Source: Dialister sp.
GTDB taxonomy: Bacteria > Bacillota > Negativicutes > Veillonellales > Dialisteraceae
Reading direction: 5' to 3'
Length of the DNA: 36,758 nucleotides
NCBI GenBank assembly: GCA_022722495.1
Contig: JAIJLI010000005.1
Coordinates: 1 to 36,758, forward strand
Part shown: piece after piece, positions 7,369 through 15,642 of the stretch
Numbering within the stretch: position 1 is the first letter of the stretch
How the letters are laid out: the number at the start of each line of letters is the position of its first letter
Program-made: the position numbers and the translations under genes
Notes under the pieces: generated by a model
The model's database searches: none
Told to the model about the DNA's origin: nothing
What the model saw: only the letters and a program-made list of their open reading frames with translations

Positions 7369-10299
7369 ATGATCAAAGCAGAACAGATTTACCAGGCAAC
7401 CGATGACGGACTGGACATAATCATCGCATTATACCCGGACGCCAAAGAATGCGTGCAGAAATACTGCACAGGAACGCCCAAGAAGCACTTTGCCATCCGA
7501 AAGGAGAATACCCCATCGTGTTCCCTGAAGAAGTACAAGGAATGCTGGAGAGTAACAGACTTTGGAGGCGAAGGAAATGCAGAATCTCCTATCGATCTCT
7601 ATATGAAGGAGAAGAATATCGACCGTTTCCCTGATGCCATCCTTCGCCTGGCAGCAGAGTATAACGTTACCGATGAGCTCAAGAAGGATGTAAACAAGCC
7701 TACTTTTGCAGAACGTGATGCCACCATCGATGAGAAAGATGGTACCCGCATCTTTGAACTCAATGATAAATTCACGGAAGATGAACTGAAGGTTCTTGGC
7801 CCAAACGTGAAGCAGGAACATGTGGATGCACTAAACTGGCATTCAGCCAAATGGATTGGATATGTCAAAGACCGCAAGGTCAAGATCAAATACAGCAATG
7901 AGCACTACCCTATCTTCATGCGTGAGTGCCTGGTTTCTCCAGCTGAAGGAGAGAAACCGGAAGTAAAATTCTACAAGATATACGAACCGCTCAACTTCAG
8001 CAAACAGTGGAGATTCTCATATACTCCTGATGGTGTCAAGCCTAAGAAGTACATCAATGGTCTGGCTGAGCTCAAGAAAGCATACCATGAGTTCAACGCC
8101 AAGGAGATGGCTGAATTCAACAAGACCAACGTCGATGAATCGAAGGTCTATAAAGAACAGAAACTTCCTGAAGCATTCATCTGCAGCGGCGAACGAGATA
8201 GCCTCTGCTGCAAGTCTCTCGGTTATCACCCTCTATGGTTCAACTCTGAGACCTATAAGCTCAGCGAGGAGGAATACAGAGAAATCATGAAGTATGTGGA
8301 AGTACTCTATAATATACCGGACATCGACGAGACCGGTATCTCCAAGGGAACGGAACTTGCCCTGCGCTACATTGACATACATACAATCTGGCTGCCACAA
8401 TGGCTCAGGACCTACCACGACAACCGAGGAAAAGGCCGCAAGGATCTCCGTGACTGGATGGAGCTGCGCAATACCCGCAAGGACTTCCGCAACCTGATGA
8501 CGCTGGCCATGCCTGCCCGTTTCTGGGTGAGCAAGCTCAACAAGAAGTCCAACACCTGGGACCACTACATCGATACTGCGTGCCTCTACAATTTCCTTCG
8601 CCTTAACGGTTTCTACACGCTCCACGACGAGAACTCCACCATCACGAAGTATGTAAGAATCACCGGTAACATCGTGAAGCTCATCACCACAAGAGATATC
8701 CGTGAGTTCTGCCGACAATGGGTCATCGACAGAGCAGAAAAGCGAGATATTCTCAACCTGGTATTGAATACCCCGAAGCTCTCCAGCGCTGCGCTCGATT
8801 CACTCCAGGAAATAACGCTTGACTTCACCAACTACACCAATCATTCACAGCTGTTCTTCTTCCCTCGTGTCAGCATAGAGGTAACCAAGGATGGTCTGAT
8901 TGAGTATCAGCGTGAAGGAAGCTCGCTCAAGAACTACGTATGGCAGGAGAACGTCATCGATCATAACTTCAAGAAGCTCGATGATATGTTCACCATCACG
9001 CGCACCATCGATGAGGATGGCAGACCGAAGTTTGATATCGAGGTCAAGAACGTGAGTTCTCACTTCTTTGGCTATCTGATCAACGCCTCACGCACCTACT
9101 GGCGCAAGGAACTGGAATACAACTTCGAGGAGAGAAGCGTTGATGAGAAAGAAGCATATCATAAGGCTCACCTATTCGATATCGCAGGTGAAGGCCTGAC
9201 CGATGTCGAGATTGCCGAACAGAAACAGAACCTCATCAACAAGATATTCACATTCGGGTATATGCTTCATCATTACAAGTCTCCTTCACGAGCATGGGCG
9301 CCTATGGCCATGGACAACAAAATCGGCGAAGACAACGAATGCAACGGCCGTTCGGGTAAGAGTTTCTTCTTCAAGACACTCTCTTTGCTGATGAAGACCG
9401 TTAAGCTGTCCGGTAGAAATCCGAAGCTGATGGACAACCCTCATGTCTTCGACCAGGTAACCCAGCACACCCAGATGCTGCTGCTCGATGACTGTGACCG
9501 GTATCTCAACACAGGACTCTTCTATGATAATATTACTTCAGATATGACTGTAAACCCAAAGAACAACCAGAGCTTCACTATACCTTTCGAGGATAGCCCG
9601 AAAATTGCCTTCACTACTAATTATGTGCCGGCAGATTTCGATCCGTCTTCAGAGGCGAGATTGCTGTATATGGTGTTCTCAGACTATTATCATCAGCGCA
9701 CGGAGGATAATGACTACCAGGAGACCAGAAGCATCAGAGATGACTTCGACAAGGATCTGTTTTCCAAGACCTATTCTGAGGCCGAATGGAACGCAGATAT
9801 CAACTTCTTCCTGCAATGCTGCCGCTTCTACATATCTCTCGTGGGAGAACCCGTAAAGATACTGCCACCTATGGAGAATATCGTTAAGCGCAAGTTTAAA
9901 GCTGATATGGGTGTAAACTTCGAGGATTGGGCCAGTTCTTATTTCTCTGAGGAGAGTGGAAGACTCGACGAGTTTGTCGTAAGAGAAAAGGCATTTACAG
10001 ACTTCAAACAGTTCTCTGGCCTTAACAAAGCAACGACACAGAGCTTTACCAAGAAGCTGAAGGCATTTGTGGAGCTATGCCCATACATTGAAGCCCTGAA
10101 CCCGGATGACCTCTGTAACAGCCAGCATCGCATTATCAGAAGAGATCCAGCGCATCCTGATGGAAGCCCGGTTGAGATGATTTATCTCAGAAGCAAGAAG
10201 AGTGATTCTCCAAAAGAAGAAACTCAAGCAAAAAAGGGTGATTATCAATCGACAATCGACTGGAGCAAGATAGATACTAATAGTAACGAACCTTTCTAA
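7369..10299 (+). CDS. Phage primase-helicase (CHC2-like, Toprim, SF3 helicase)
   Basis: This 976-aa protein probably primes and unwinds DNA at phage replication forks. Residues about 20-70 resemble a CHC2-type primase zinc domain: 'FAIRKENTPSCSL' is the family motif, with C28, C33, C51 and C59 nearby. A Toprim-like region follows with E275 in 'CSGERDS' and the acidic D318-I-D320-E. The C-terminal half is a superfamily 3 / D5-like helicase: Walker A GRSGKS (660-665), Walker B MLLLDDCD (703-710) and 'KIAFTTNY' (745-752) as motif C with its Asn. All expected catalytic residues are present, so it should be active. It is the only replication gene visible. The gene is followed by a GTTAC-rich non-coding stretch that could be the origin it acts on. 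Confidence 0.85.
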   Translation: MIKAEQIYQATDDGLDIIIALYPDAKECVQKYCTGTPKKHFAIRKENTPSCSLKKYKECWRVTDFGGEGNAESPIDLYMKEKNIDRFPDAILRLAAEYNVTDELKKDVNKPTFAERDATIDEKDGTRIFELNDKFTEDELKVLGPNVKQEHVDALNWHSAKWIGYVKDRKVKIKYSNEHYPIFMRECLVSPAEGEKPEVKFYKIYEPLNFSKQWRFSYTPDGVKPKKYINGLAELKKAYHEFNAKEMAEFNKTNVDESKVYKEQKLPEAFICSGERDSLCCKSLGYHPLWFNSETYKLSEEEYREIMKYVEVLYNIPDIDETGISKGTELALRYIDIHTIWLPQWLRTYHDNRGKGRKDLRDWMELRNTRKDFRNLMTLAMPARFWVSKLNKKSNTWDHYIDTACLYNFLRLNGFYTLHDENSTITKYVRITGNIVKLITTRDIREFCRQWVIDRAEKRDILNLVLNTPKLSSAALDSLQEITLDFTNYTNHSQLFFFPRVSIEVTKDGLIEYQREGSSLKNYVWQENVIDHNFKKLDDMFTITRTIDEDGRPKFDIEVKNVSSHFFGYLINASRTYWRKELEYNFEERSVDEKEAYHKAHLFDIAGEGLTDVEIAEQKQNLINKIFTFGYMLHHYKSPSRAWAPMAMDNKIGEDNECNGRSGKSFFFKTLSLLMKTVKLSGRNPKLMDNPHVFDQVTQHTQMLLLDDCDRYLNTGLFYDNITSDMTVNPKNNQSFTIPFEDSPKIAFTTNYVPADFDPSSEARLLYMVFSDYYHQRTEDNDYQETRSIRDDFDKDLFSKTYSEAEWNADINFFLQCCRFYISLVGEPVKILPPMENIVKRKFKADMGVNFEDWASSYFSEESGRLDEFVVREKAFTDFKQFSGLNKATTQSFTKKLKAFVELCPYIEALNPDDLCNSQHRIIRRDPAHPDGSPVEMIYLRSKKSDSPKEETQAKKGDYQSTIDWSKIDTNSNEPF

Positions 10300-10342
10300 C
10301 CCCCTACATATATAATAGGGTATATAGCCCCAAGTTATAGTG

Positions 10343-10374
10343 CAAAGGTACAAAAAATATCTGAATTATGCAAA
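10343..10374 (-). promoter_or_regulatory. Antisense promoter candidate facing the primase gene
   Basis: On the minus strand a -33 TTTG (10371-10374) and a -7 TACCTTTG (10343-10350) have a 20-bp spacer, a full match to the Bacteroidota consensus. Transcription would run into the 3' end of the primase-helicase gene as antisense RNA. No leftward gene follows. Confidence 0.45.
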
Positions 10375-10437
10375 TATTTTCGGCAAAATTTTCAAGCGAA
10401 ATTCGCTGATTTTTATATTTCTTTTCTCATGTTACGA

Positions 10438-10472
10438 GGGAGTGATGAGCATCTGTTCATCGCTCCCTTTTT
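10438..10472 (+). terminator. Intrinsic terminator after the replication gene
   Basis: Arms 10438-10448 and 10457-10467 form an 11-bp stem (one G-T pair) with an 8-nt loop, followed by TTTTT. It closes the early transcription unit about 140 bp after the primase-helicase stop. Confidence 0.85.
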
Positions 10473-10891
10473 CGTCTTCACTAGGTATGGCCAGCCCTGC
10501 CCGACAGGTTCATTTTAGCCCTTTTCCCCCGCCTACCGCTGTTTTCCCCACTCCCCTTTCTTATTTATTATACAAATCTTTTGTAACTCTGTAACAGAAT
10601 GTTAGTAAGAAGGTATAAATAACTAGAAAAGAGGGGGTTAAATCCAATTTTGGACGTTTACAAAGTTGCGTTACAACTTAGTTACAAACTTTTAGGAGTT
10701 TGTAACAAACCATTTTTGTATCAGCGGCTTACTTCTTCATATAGGTTATGTTACAACTTTGTTTTGGCCCACTTTTTTGTATCTGAAAAATGTATCAAGA
10801 AAACAGCGCTGATTATCAGAGAGTTATAAAGCCAAAGTTACACGATACAAAAATACAAACTTTTCGGACGAAATTACATCACATCAAATTT

Positions 10892-10954
10892 ACTAAGAAA
10901 TATTAGCTTTTTACTAATAATTATTAGTTATCTCAATTTTTATTTGTATCTTTG
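10892..10954 (+). promoter_or_regulatory. Operators O3 and O4 with the second phage promoter
   Basis: ACTAAGAAATATTAGC (10892-10907) and ACTAATAATTATTAGT (10913-10928, a perfect palindrome) repeat the O1/O2 pattern, 21 bp apart. The -7 box TATCTTTG (10947-10954) lies 19 bp after the TTAG of O4, the same geometry as at the early promoter. The repressor therefore probably controls this unit as well. Confidence 0.72.
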
Positions 10955-10968
10955 CCGAAAAATGGCAT

Positions 10969-11553
10969 ATGAATAGAGTAGTTTACATCAAGGTGCCTGC
11001 TCATATCAGGCAATGGGCATACCACAGTTATGGAAATCCAATTATTTTCCCTATCATCGGCAACGAGGTTGCCGTCATACGTCGGTTCACAAGTAAACCG
11101 CCTCAGGCTAGAATGTCGCCAGAAGAACAGGAGAGCCAGGAAGAGATGGAGAAGGCGGATGCCGCCTCACTGCACCAGAGCGTGACGAATACCTTCAAAG
11201 ATGAGGAGTACGAACAGAGCCGATGGCTCATTCACCCTAATGAGTATATCGCCATCTCGCTTCCGGAATCCAAGGCAAAGCCAATACGTGAGTACAACTA
11301 CCTGGGCCCACGTGCCAGAAGAGCCGTGAAGGAGATGATCACCGACCTTTTCAAGATAGACCTCTGGGCATCCCTGAAGGACATCGCTGACCGCTCATGC
11401 AAGCTTTCATCAATCATTTCAGCCTGGTGCGAGCAACATGGCATTGGCATTGATTATGAGGATACCGTGCGCCAATGCTTCTACAGAATGCGCGATCAGC
11501 ACGCAAAAAAGGGCATAAATTTAAACTCTACAACAAGATTTCATAAAGATTAA
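10969..11553 (+). CDS. Phage protein with helical C-terminus, possible regulator
   Basis: This 194-aa protein is not assigned to a family. The N-terminal 100 residues look mixed alpha-beta with an acidic, Glu-rich stretch ('MSPEEQESQEEMEKADAAS'). The C-terminal 75 residues ('RARRAVKEMITDLFKIDLWA' onward) are helical and could contain a helix-turn-helix. It is the first gene of the operator-controlled second unit, ahead of the morphogenesis genes, a position often held by a late-gene activator or a packaging-related protein; that is inference. The ATG is 15 bp after the -7 box, so the leader would be very short. Confidence 0.6.
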   Translation: MNRVVYIKVPAHIRQWAYHSYGNPIIFPIIGNEVAVIRRFTSKPPQARMSPEEQESQEEMEKADAASLHQSVTNTFKDEEYEQSRWLIHPNEYIAISLPESKAKPIREYNYLGPRARRAVKEMITDLFKIDLWASLKDIADRSCKLSSIISAWCEQHGIGIDYEDTVRQCFYRMRDQHAKKGINLNSTTRFHKD

Positions 11554-11591
11554 TACAATTTTTTCCGTTTCGGCGAACAACTCCGAACAGA

Positions 11592-12041
11592 ATGAAAATA
11601 ATCGAAATAACCAAACAACTTAGAAATATGGCATACATCAAAAACATCATCAAGATTGAGATGACAGAGGCAGAAAACCTCAAAAGTGTCGTCTTCCCTA
11701 TGGATCAGAGATGCATTGTACCGTCGGCTGCTAACTTCCGGTCAATTCAATGCAAAGTTCCGTCAAGTTGTGAGATTTCCGACAAAGTAGAGTCAAAAGT
11801 CCGCATTTTCACCTCCAAGCTCACCTTCAAGTCGTGCGAGCAGATAGATCCGAACTACCGACCTCTAGCCTTCAGAATCACCACGGCAGATGGCATTCGC
11901 TACCTTATGGGCTGCGACCGCCGACCATATCCGGTACTCACCCGTACCGAAAACCTGCCAAGTTCACATACGGAATCTTCCCTGATTACCTATACAGCGA
12001 CTTGGACAGACGTCATCAGACCGCTCCAAATCATAGAATAA
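11592..12041 (+). CDS. Small phage protein, unknown function
   Basis: This protein of 149 aa (or 137 aa from the in-frame ATG at 11628, 'MAYIKNIIKIEMTEAENLKS') appears beta-rich, with short strands such as 'VESKVRIFTSKLTFKSC' and 'RPLAFRITTADGIRYLMGCD'. I do not recognise it. It lies just upstream of the protease-scaffold gene, separated by a promoter, so it may be a virion or assembly accessory protein. The C-terminal 'SSLITYTATWTDVIRPLQIIE' region overlaps a longer alternative frame of the next gene, which is rejected here as an over-extension. Confidence 0.55.
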   Translation: MKIIEITKQLRNMAYIKNIIKIEMTEAENLKSVVFPMDQRCIVPSAANFRSIQCKVPSSCEISDKVESKVRIFTSKLTFKSCEQIDPNYRPLAFRITTADGIRYLMGCDRRPYPVLTRTENLPSSHTESSLITYTATWTDVIRPLQIIE

Positions 12042-12068
12042 GTTTTTTTATTTCTTCTCCTTATTATA

Positions 12069-12076
12069 TAACTTTG
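12069..12076 (+). promoter_or_regulatory. Promoter -7 box for the head genes
   Basis: TAACTTTG lies 24 bp before the protease start, in a T-rich leader. The -33 position is only T-rich (about 12043-12049), so this is a partial consensus match. Confidence 0.5.
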
Positions 12077-12100
12077 CGGCAATCAAATTCGCTAAGTTGT

Positions 12101-13126
12101 ATGAAATATCAAATATCTATCACCGGTTATATAGGGTCGTGGACCAAGTTTATGGTCCGCGATATCCTTAATAACAACAAAGGCAAGCACGTCGATGTAG
12201 CCATCGATTCGCCGGGCGGTGCGGTTTCCGCAGGTCTCGCCATCTGTCAGATGTTCAAGGACCATGGCGATGTGACGGTTGACTTTCAGGCGGGCTTCTC
12301 TGCATCTGCCGCCACCATCTGTGCGATGGGCGCCAAGAAGATCCGAATGAACAAGTACAGTTTGCTCCTGGTTCATAAGTGTTCCACGGAGCAGTTTGTA
12401 TGGAGCGCCCTCAATGAGGAAGAAATCGGTTCCCTCATCGAGCAGCTGCAGAAGCAGCAGGAAGACCAGCAGAAAATAGACAATATCATTGCCAATGTTT
12501 ACTGCGATCGCTCGGGAAAGAAGCACGAGGATATCATCAAGGTGATGTCTGAAGCTAAATGGCATACCGTGGATGAGTGCATCGATCTCGGTTTAGTCGA
12601 TGAGTCGATGGATGGCAAGCCGGCTGAAATCACGGAGTCAACACAGAACTTCATCAAGTACAACAATCTTCCAGCATTGCCAGAGGTCGTCAATTCCTGG
12701 TATGAGAAGAAGCCGGGCTTCCTGGGACGAATCTTCGGAAAGGAAAACTCACACAAAAATGTTTTAGATATGATTAAGAAATGGACTCACATCAACAATG
12801 TTCTCAACGTAGAGGGCATTGAGGCAGAGGAATCAGCCAAGGACTGCACCATCTCCCAGGAGCAGATGCAGAAGCTGGAGGATAAGATTGCTGCCGACTC
12901 CAGCTCGATCAAGACCAAGGACGAGGAACTCGATAAGGTCAAGAACGAGAAGAAGGAACTGGAGGATAAGGTCAAGAACCTGGAGAAGGATAAGAAAGAC
13001 CTTGAAGAGAAAGTAAAGGATCTGGAGAAAGAACCGGGTGGCGAAACCCACACTGCCGTAGATGACAACAAGGCTCAGGACTTCTGCTCAGATCAAGTAT
13101 CGGACGTTTTAATTGATTTTGCATAA
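12101..13126 (+). CDS. ClpP-like head maturation protease fused to coiled-coil tail
   Basis: This 341-aa protein (start ATG 12101, after the -7 box; a longer upstream frame is rejected) begins with a ClpP-fold serine protease. 'AIDSPGGAVSAGLAI' is the Clp substrate-groove motif, S69 in 'GFSASAATICAMGA' is the likely nucleophile, H92 in 'LLLVHK' the likely general base, and 'WHTVDECIDLGLVDE' the typical end of the fold. Residues about 243-311 form an extreme Lys/Glu coiled coil with heptad repeats. Phage proteases of this type cut scaffold and capsid during head assembly, and the coiled coil probably is the scaffold domain, as in protease-scaffold fusions. The capsid gene starts 1 bp after its stop, which supports this. 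The protease-scaffold reading is inference. Confidence 0.8.
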   Translation: MKYQISITGYIGSWTKFMVRDILNNNKGKHVDVAIDSPGGAVSAGLAICQMFKDHGDVTVDFQAGFSASAATICAMGAKKIRMNKYSLLLVHKCSTEQFVWSALNEEEIGSLIEQLQKQQEDQQKIDNIIANVYCDRSGKKHEDIIKVMSEAKWHTVDECIDLGLVDESMDGKPAEITESTQNFIKYNNLPALPEVVNSWYEKKPGFLGRIFGKENSHKNVLDMIKKWTHINNVLNVEGIEAEESAKDCTISQEQMQKLEDKIAADSSSIKTKDEELDKVKNEKKELEDKVKNLEKDKKDLEEKVKDLEKEPGGETHTAVDDNKAQDFCSDQVSDVLIDFA

Positions 13127-13127
13127 T

Positions 13128-14219
13128 ATGGCAGAGAATGATAAATTTGTTGCACCTGTTGACGTAAAGGAACAGCTGCAAAAGACGGCAAAGATCTACC
13201 GTAATAAGTTAATCACCATGCCTACCAGAGGTCTGAAGAAGTCACTCAGCTACATGACTCTTCGCCCAGGCATCCGTGTATCAGAGACCGTAGGCGAACT
13301 TACAGGCGGTGCTGAGTTCGGTCCATACGATGAGAACCGTGTAGCTGACGGCAACGTCAAGATTACACCTCGTACCCTGGAGGTGTTCTTTGGTAATGTC
13401 GATATCAAGTTCTCACCTAACTCAGTTTATTCCACCATCTGGGGCGCCAACGTCACTAATGGCGATGCCCTGAAGAATGTGCCTATCACGCTGCAGGTTC
13501 TTCAGCTCCTCGCCCTGAAGCTCGGCAAGAACCTCGACAAGGTTCTGTTCAAGGCAGTACGCAACCCTACAGGAACAGGTTCTGTTGACCTCTTCAATGG
13601 TTTTGATACCATTGCCAAGACTGAACTGGATGCCGGCAAGCTTTCCAGTGGCCTCGGAAACCTCATCAAGGTTGCAGACATCCTGGGCGACAACAAGACC
13701 ATCAACGACGACAACGCCGTAGATTTCGCACAGGGCATCTGTGAATTCGCCGATGAAGAGCTGATGGCAGAGGATAAGGTTTACCTTTACGTTCCTCAGT
13801 CATTCGTCAACCTCTACAACCGTGCCTTCCTCAAGAAGTTTGGTGCTGCTCCTTACAACAAGGATTACAACCACCTCACCGTAGAAGGATTCGGCAACGT
13901 TGAGTTCGCTGTCCTTTCCAACAAGAAGGATGCTCCTTTCTTTGAACTTACTACCAAGAGCAACATGCTGGTGGGCGTCAACGAGATCAACAACAACGAT
14001 GCTGAGCAGATTAAGGTCGAGAAGTATCACCCATGGAAACTCGACTTTATTGCTACCAAGTTCTTCGGTACCCAGTTTGAGAGCATCAACAAGGAGCGCG
14101 CCCTGTTCATCACCGATGATGGTACCAAGCCACTCATCCAGAAGGCAGCCACATCATCTGTCAGCCAGACTGGCGACAAACAGAGTGGCAAGGTCGCTAC
14201 CGCTGACGGAAACGTCTAA
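13128..14219 (+). CDS. Major capsid protein (likely HK97 fold)
   Basis: This 363-aa protein starts at ATG 13128 ('MAENDKFVAPVDVKEQLQKT'), 1 bp after the protease-scaffold stop; an upstream ATG at 13113 would overlap that gene. Position directly after the protease, size, and the balanced alpha-beta composition with no signal peptide fit a major capsid protein. A short helical, charged N-terminus is followed by 'GIRVSETVGELTGGAEFGPYD', a strand-rich early region, and the C-terminus ends in a disordered Ser/Thr/Gly tail ('SSVSQTGDKQSGK'), a possible surface-exposed part. No sequence motif alone proves the fold, but synteny makes this the best candidate. Confidence 0.75.
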   Translation: MAENDKFVAPVDVKEQLQKTAKIYRNKLITMPTRGLKKSLSYMTLRPGIRVSETVGELTGGAEFGPYDENRVADGNVKITPRTLEVFFGNVDIKFSPNSVYSTIWGANVTNGDALKNVPITLQVLQLLALKLGKNLDKVLFKAVRNPTGTGSVDLFNGFDTIAKTELDAGKLSSGLGNLIKVADILGDNKTINDDNAVDFAQGICEFADEELMAEDKVYLYVPQSFVNLYNRAFLKKFGAAPYNKDYNHLTVEGFGNVEFAVLSNKKDAPFFELTTKSNMLVGVNEINNNDAEQIKVEKYHPWKLDFIATKFFGTQFESINKERALFITDDGTKPLIQKAATSSVSQTGDKQSGKVATADGNV

Positions 14220-14252
14220 TGTTTCACCTTATATAATATAGGAGATTAAAAT

Positions 14253-14858
14253 ATGGCATGTACTAACAAAGATTTATATAAATCTGTGCGCAAATGTCCG
14301 GGTACGATTATTCGTCCCGGCATTAAGCCGAAGTTCCTGGCCATCCCGCTTTCGCAGATTCTTGCATGGCCAAAGCTTCCAGATCCTGGCGATACCACCA
14401 AGGGACTGGAGGAACTCGCCACCTATAAGGGTGACTTCACTCTTGCCGCTGATGCCAAGTGGCACGCAGTTGACCTCGTAGCACTCAAGTCTTCCATCAC
14501 CACGGAGACTCAGGGCGAAGCTCCATCAGCTACCTTCCTCAACAAGGCAGAGTATATCATCGGCGGCACTGATGCCGATATTACCGGTTTCGGCCGTATG
14601 GCGATCAATGACGAACTGGTCTATGCCCAGCAGGATCCTAATGGCCGCTTCCGCATTCTCGGTAACGAGATGTTCCCGGTGAAGACCACATTTGCCCAGA
14701 ACAGCGGCGCCGGAGCTACCGACTCAAAGACCTCAACTCTCGGCGTAGAGGCCACCGATTTCTGCCCTGCTCCATACTATGATGGCAAGCTTGAGACAGA
14801 TGAAGGTGATATCAAGGGCAGCGATGGCTCTGCTTGGGAAGCAACCGGTCACGCGTAA
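14253..14858 (+). CDS. Phage structural protein, unknown role
   Basis: This 201-aa protein follows the capsid gene by 33 bp and has one of the better Shine-Dalgarno sites in the window (AGGAG about 10 bp before the ATG). It is rich in Ala, Gly, Thr and Asp, with no membrane segment. It could be a head decoration or tail-tube protein; both are common in this position. I do not recognise a family motif. It ends with a flexible 'KGSDGSAWEATGHA' tail. A rho-independent terminator follows at 14901, so it closes a protease-capsid unit that would be made at high level. Confidence 0.6.
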   Translation: MACTNKDLYKSVRKCPGTIIRPGIKPKFLAIPLSQILAWPKLPDPGDTTKGLEELATYKGDFTLAADAKWHAVDLVALKSSITTETQGEAPSATFLNKAEYIIGGTDADITGFGRMAINDELVYAQQDPNGRFRILGNEMFPVKTTFAQNSGAGATDSKTSTLGVEATDFCPAPYYDGKLETDEGDIKGSDGSAWEATGHA

Positions 14859-14900
14859 GATTTGCCCAAATTTACATAACTACACATACTGATTTGCTTA

Positions 14901-14940
14901 GGTGGCTCTCGCTTCGTGCCTGAGCCGCCTTTGTTTGTTT
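14901..14940 (+). terminator. Intrinsic terminator after the capsid unit
   Basis: GGTGGCTC (14901-14908) pairs with GAGCCGCC (14922-14929), an 8-bp stem with one G-T pair, followed by T-rich TTTGTTTGTTTT. It separates the capsid unit from the terminase unit. Confidence 0.7.
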
Positions 14941-14961
14941 TCACCTTATTATATATTGAAT

Positions 14962-15642
14962 ATGGATCATCAATTTACCAGACAGATGCAGGAGTGGCTC
15001 AACTCTAAGCACGAATCGGATGCAGAAATCATCAAGGGAGCAGATATGCTTTTCCGTCTCAACCGGAACCGGTTCTATCATGTCCGAGCAACCCGACAGC
15101 CCCAGGCATACCGCACCAACATAGAGTATGAACTGAATAAGTTCCTCAAGATCCGTCTCGACAACATGACCATCGAGGAGGTCAGGAAGATGAACGATAT
15201 CGTGATTCCTGAAGCCCAGGCTATCATTGCCGAAGGAGAAGCAGAGAATAACGGAGAAAATCAGGGAAAATCGGAGAAAAACGGCGATTCCATCGAGGAA
15301 AATGCCTCTACCGATGATACAGAACTCCCGTCCTCGGATAGCGATGGAGTGGCTGTTGTCCGTAAGGGCAAGCGCAAGGATCACGATTTCCTGCCCAAGG
15401 AAGTAGCCGACCTCTGGGATATCAACGCCAAGCGATACAAGGAAATCAAATCTACCTTCGAGACGCTCAAGGCGATGGAAGACAAGGAACCATGCGACCG
15501 ATACGAGCATCTAAAGATTCTTTCGGATCTCGACAAGAAGTATCGTGCCGATATGCTCACCTACGACTCATACCAGGTGACACGTGCCGACCGTGACCGT
15601 GTAGCTAAAGCCAGACTCGCCGAAAATGCCAGCCAGGGTTAA
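14962..15642 (+). CDS. Phage protein with acidic low-complexity linker
   Basis: This 226-aa protein starts at ATG 14962 ('MDHQFTRQMQEWLNSKHESD'); a longer upstream frame starting inside the terminator is rejected. Two helical charged segments flank a Glu/Asn/Gly/Ser-rich linker at about residues 93-130, where the DNA shows repeated gga(g)aaaa units. The C-terminal half is helical and basic-acidic ('DINAKRYKEIKSTFETLKAM'). No family is recognised. It lies upstream of the PLD-like protein (17-bp overlap) and the terminase genes, so a DNA-packaging or head-assembly role is plausible. The linker repeats could vary in length between strains. Confidence 0.6.
   Translation: MDHQFTRQMQEWLNSKHESDAEIIKGADMLFRLNRNRFYHVRATRQPQAYRTNIEYELNKFLKIRLDNMTIEEVRKMNDIVIPEAQAIIAEGEAENNGENQGKSEKNGDSIEENASTDDTELPSSDSDGVAVVRKGKRKDHDFLPKEVADLWDINAKRYKEIKSTFETLKAMEDKEPCDRYEHLKILSDLDKKYRADMLTYDSYQVTRADRDRVAKARLAENASQG

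Larger units (their letters stand above)
10300..10968. other. Long non-coding region with iteron-like GTTAC repeats
   Basis: This 669-bp gap contains no convincing gene. It holds the antisense promoter, the terminator, then an AT-rich stretch with eight GTTAC or GTAAC elements (10431, 10583, 10591, 10670, 10681, 10702, 10750, 10837). Two of them form a perfect 10-bp inverted repeat (10681-10690 with 10697-10706). The right end carries operators O3 and O4 and a promoter. Position after the replicative helicase suggests an origin or a regulator-binding array. Confidence 0.5.

Noticed and set aside
10340..10594. Plus-strand frame of 84 codons
   Set aside because: It crosses the terminator at 10438-10472 and has a biased Phe/Ser/Pro composition with no start signal.
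11834..12100. Upstream extension of the protease gene
   Set aside because: It overlaps the preceding gene in another frame and lies before the -7 box at 12069; the ClpP fold starts naturally at 12101.
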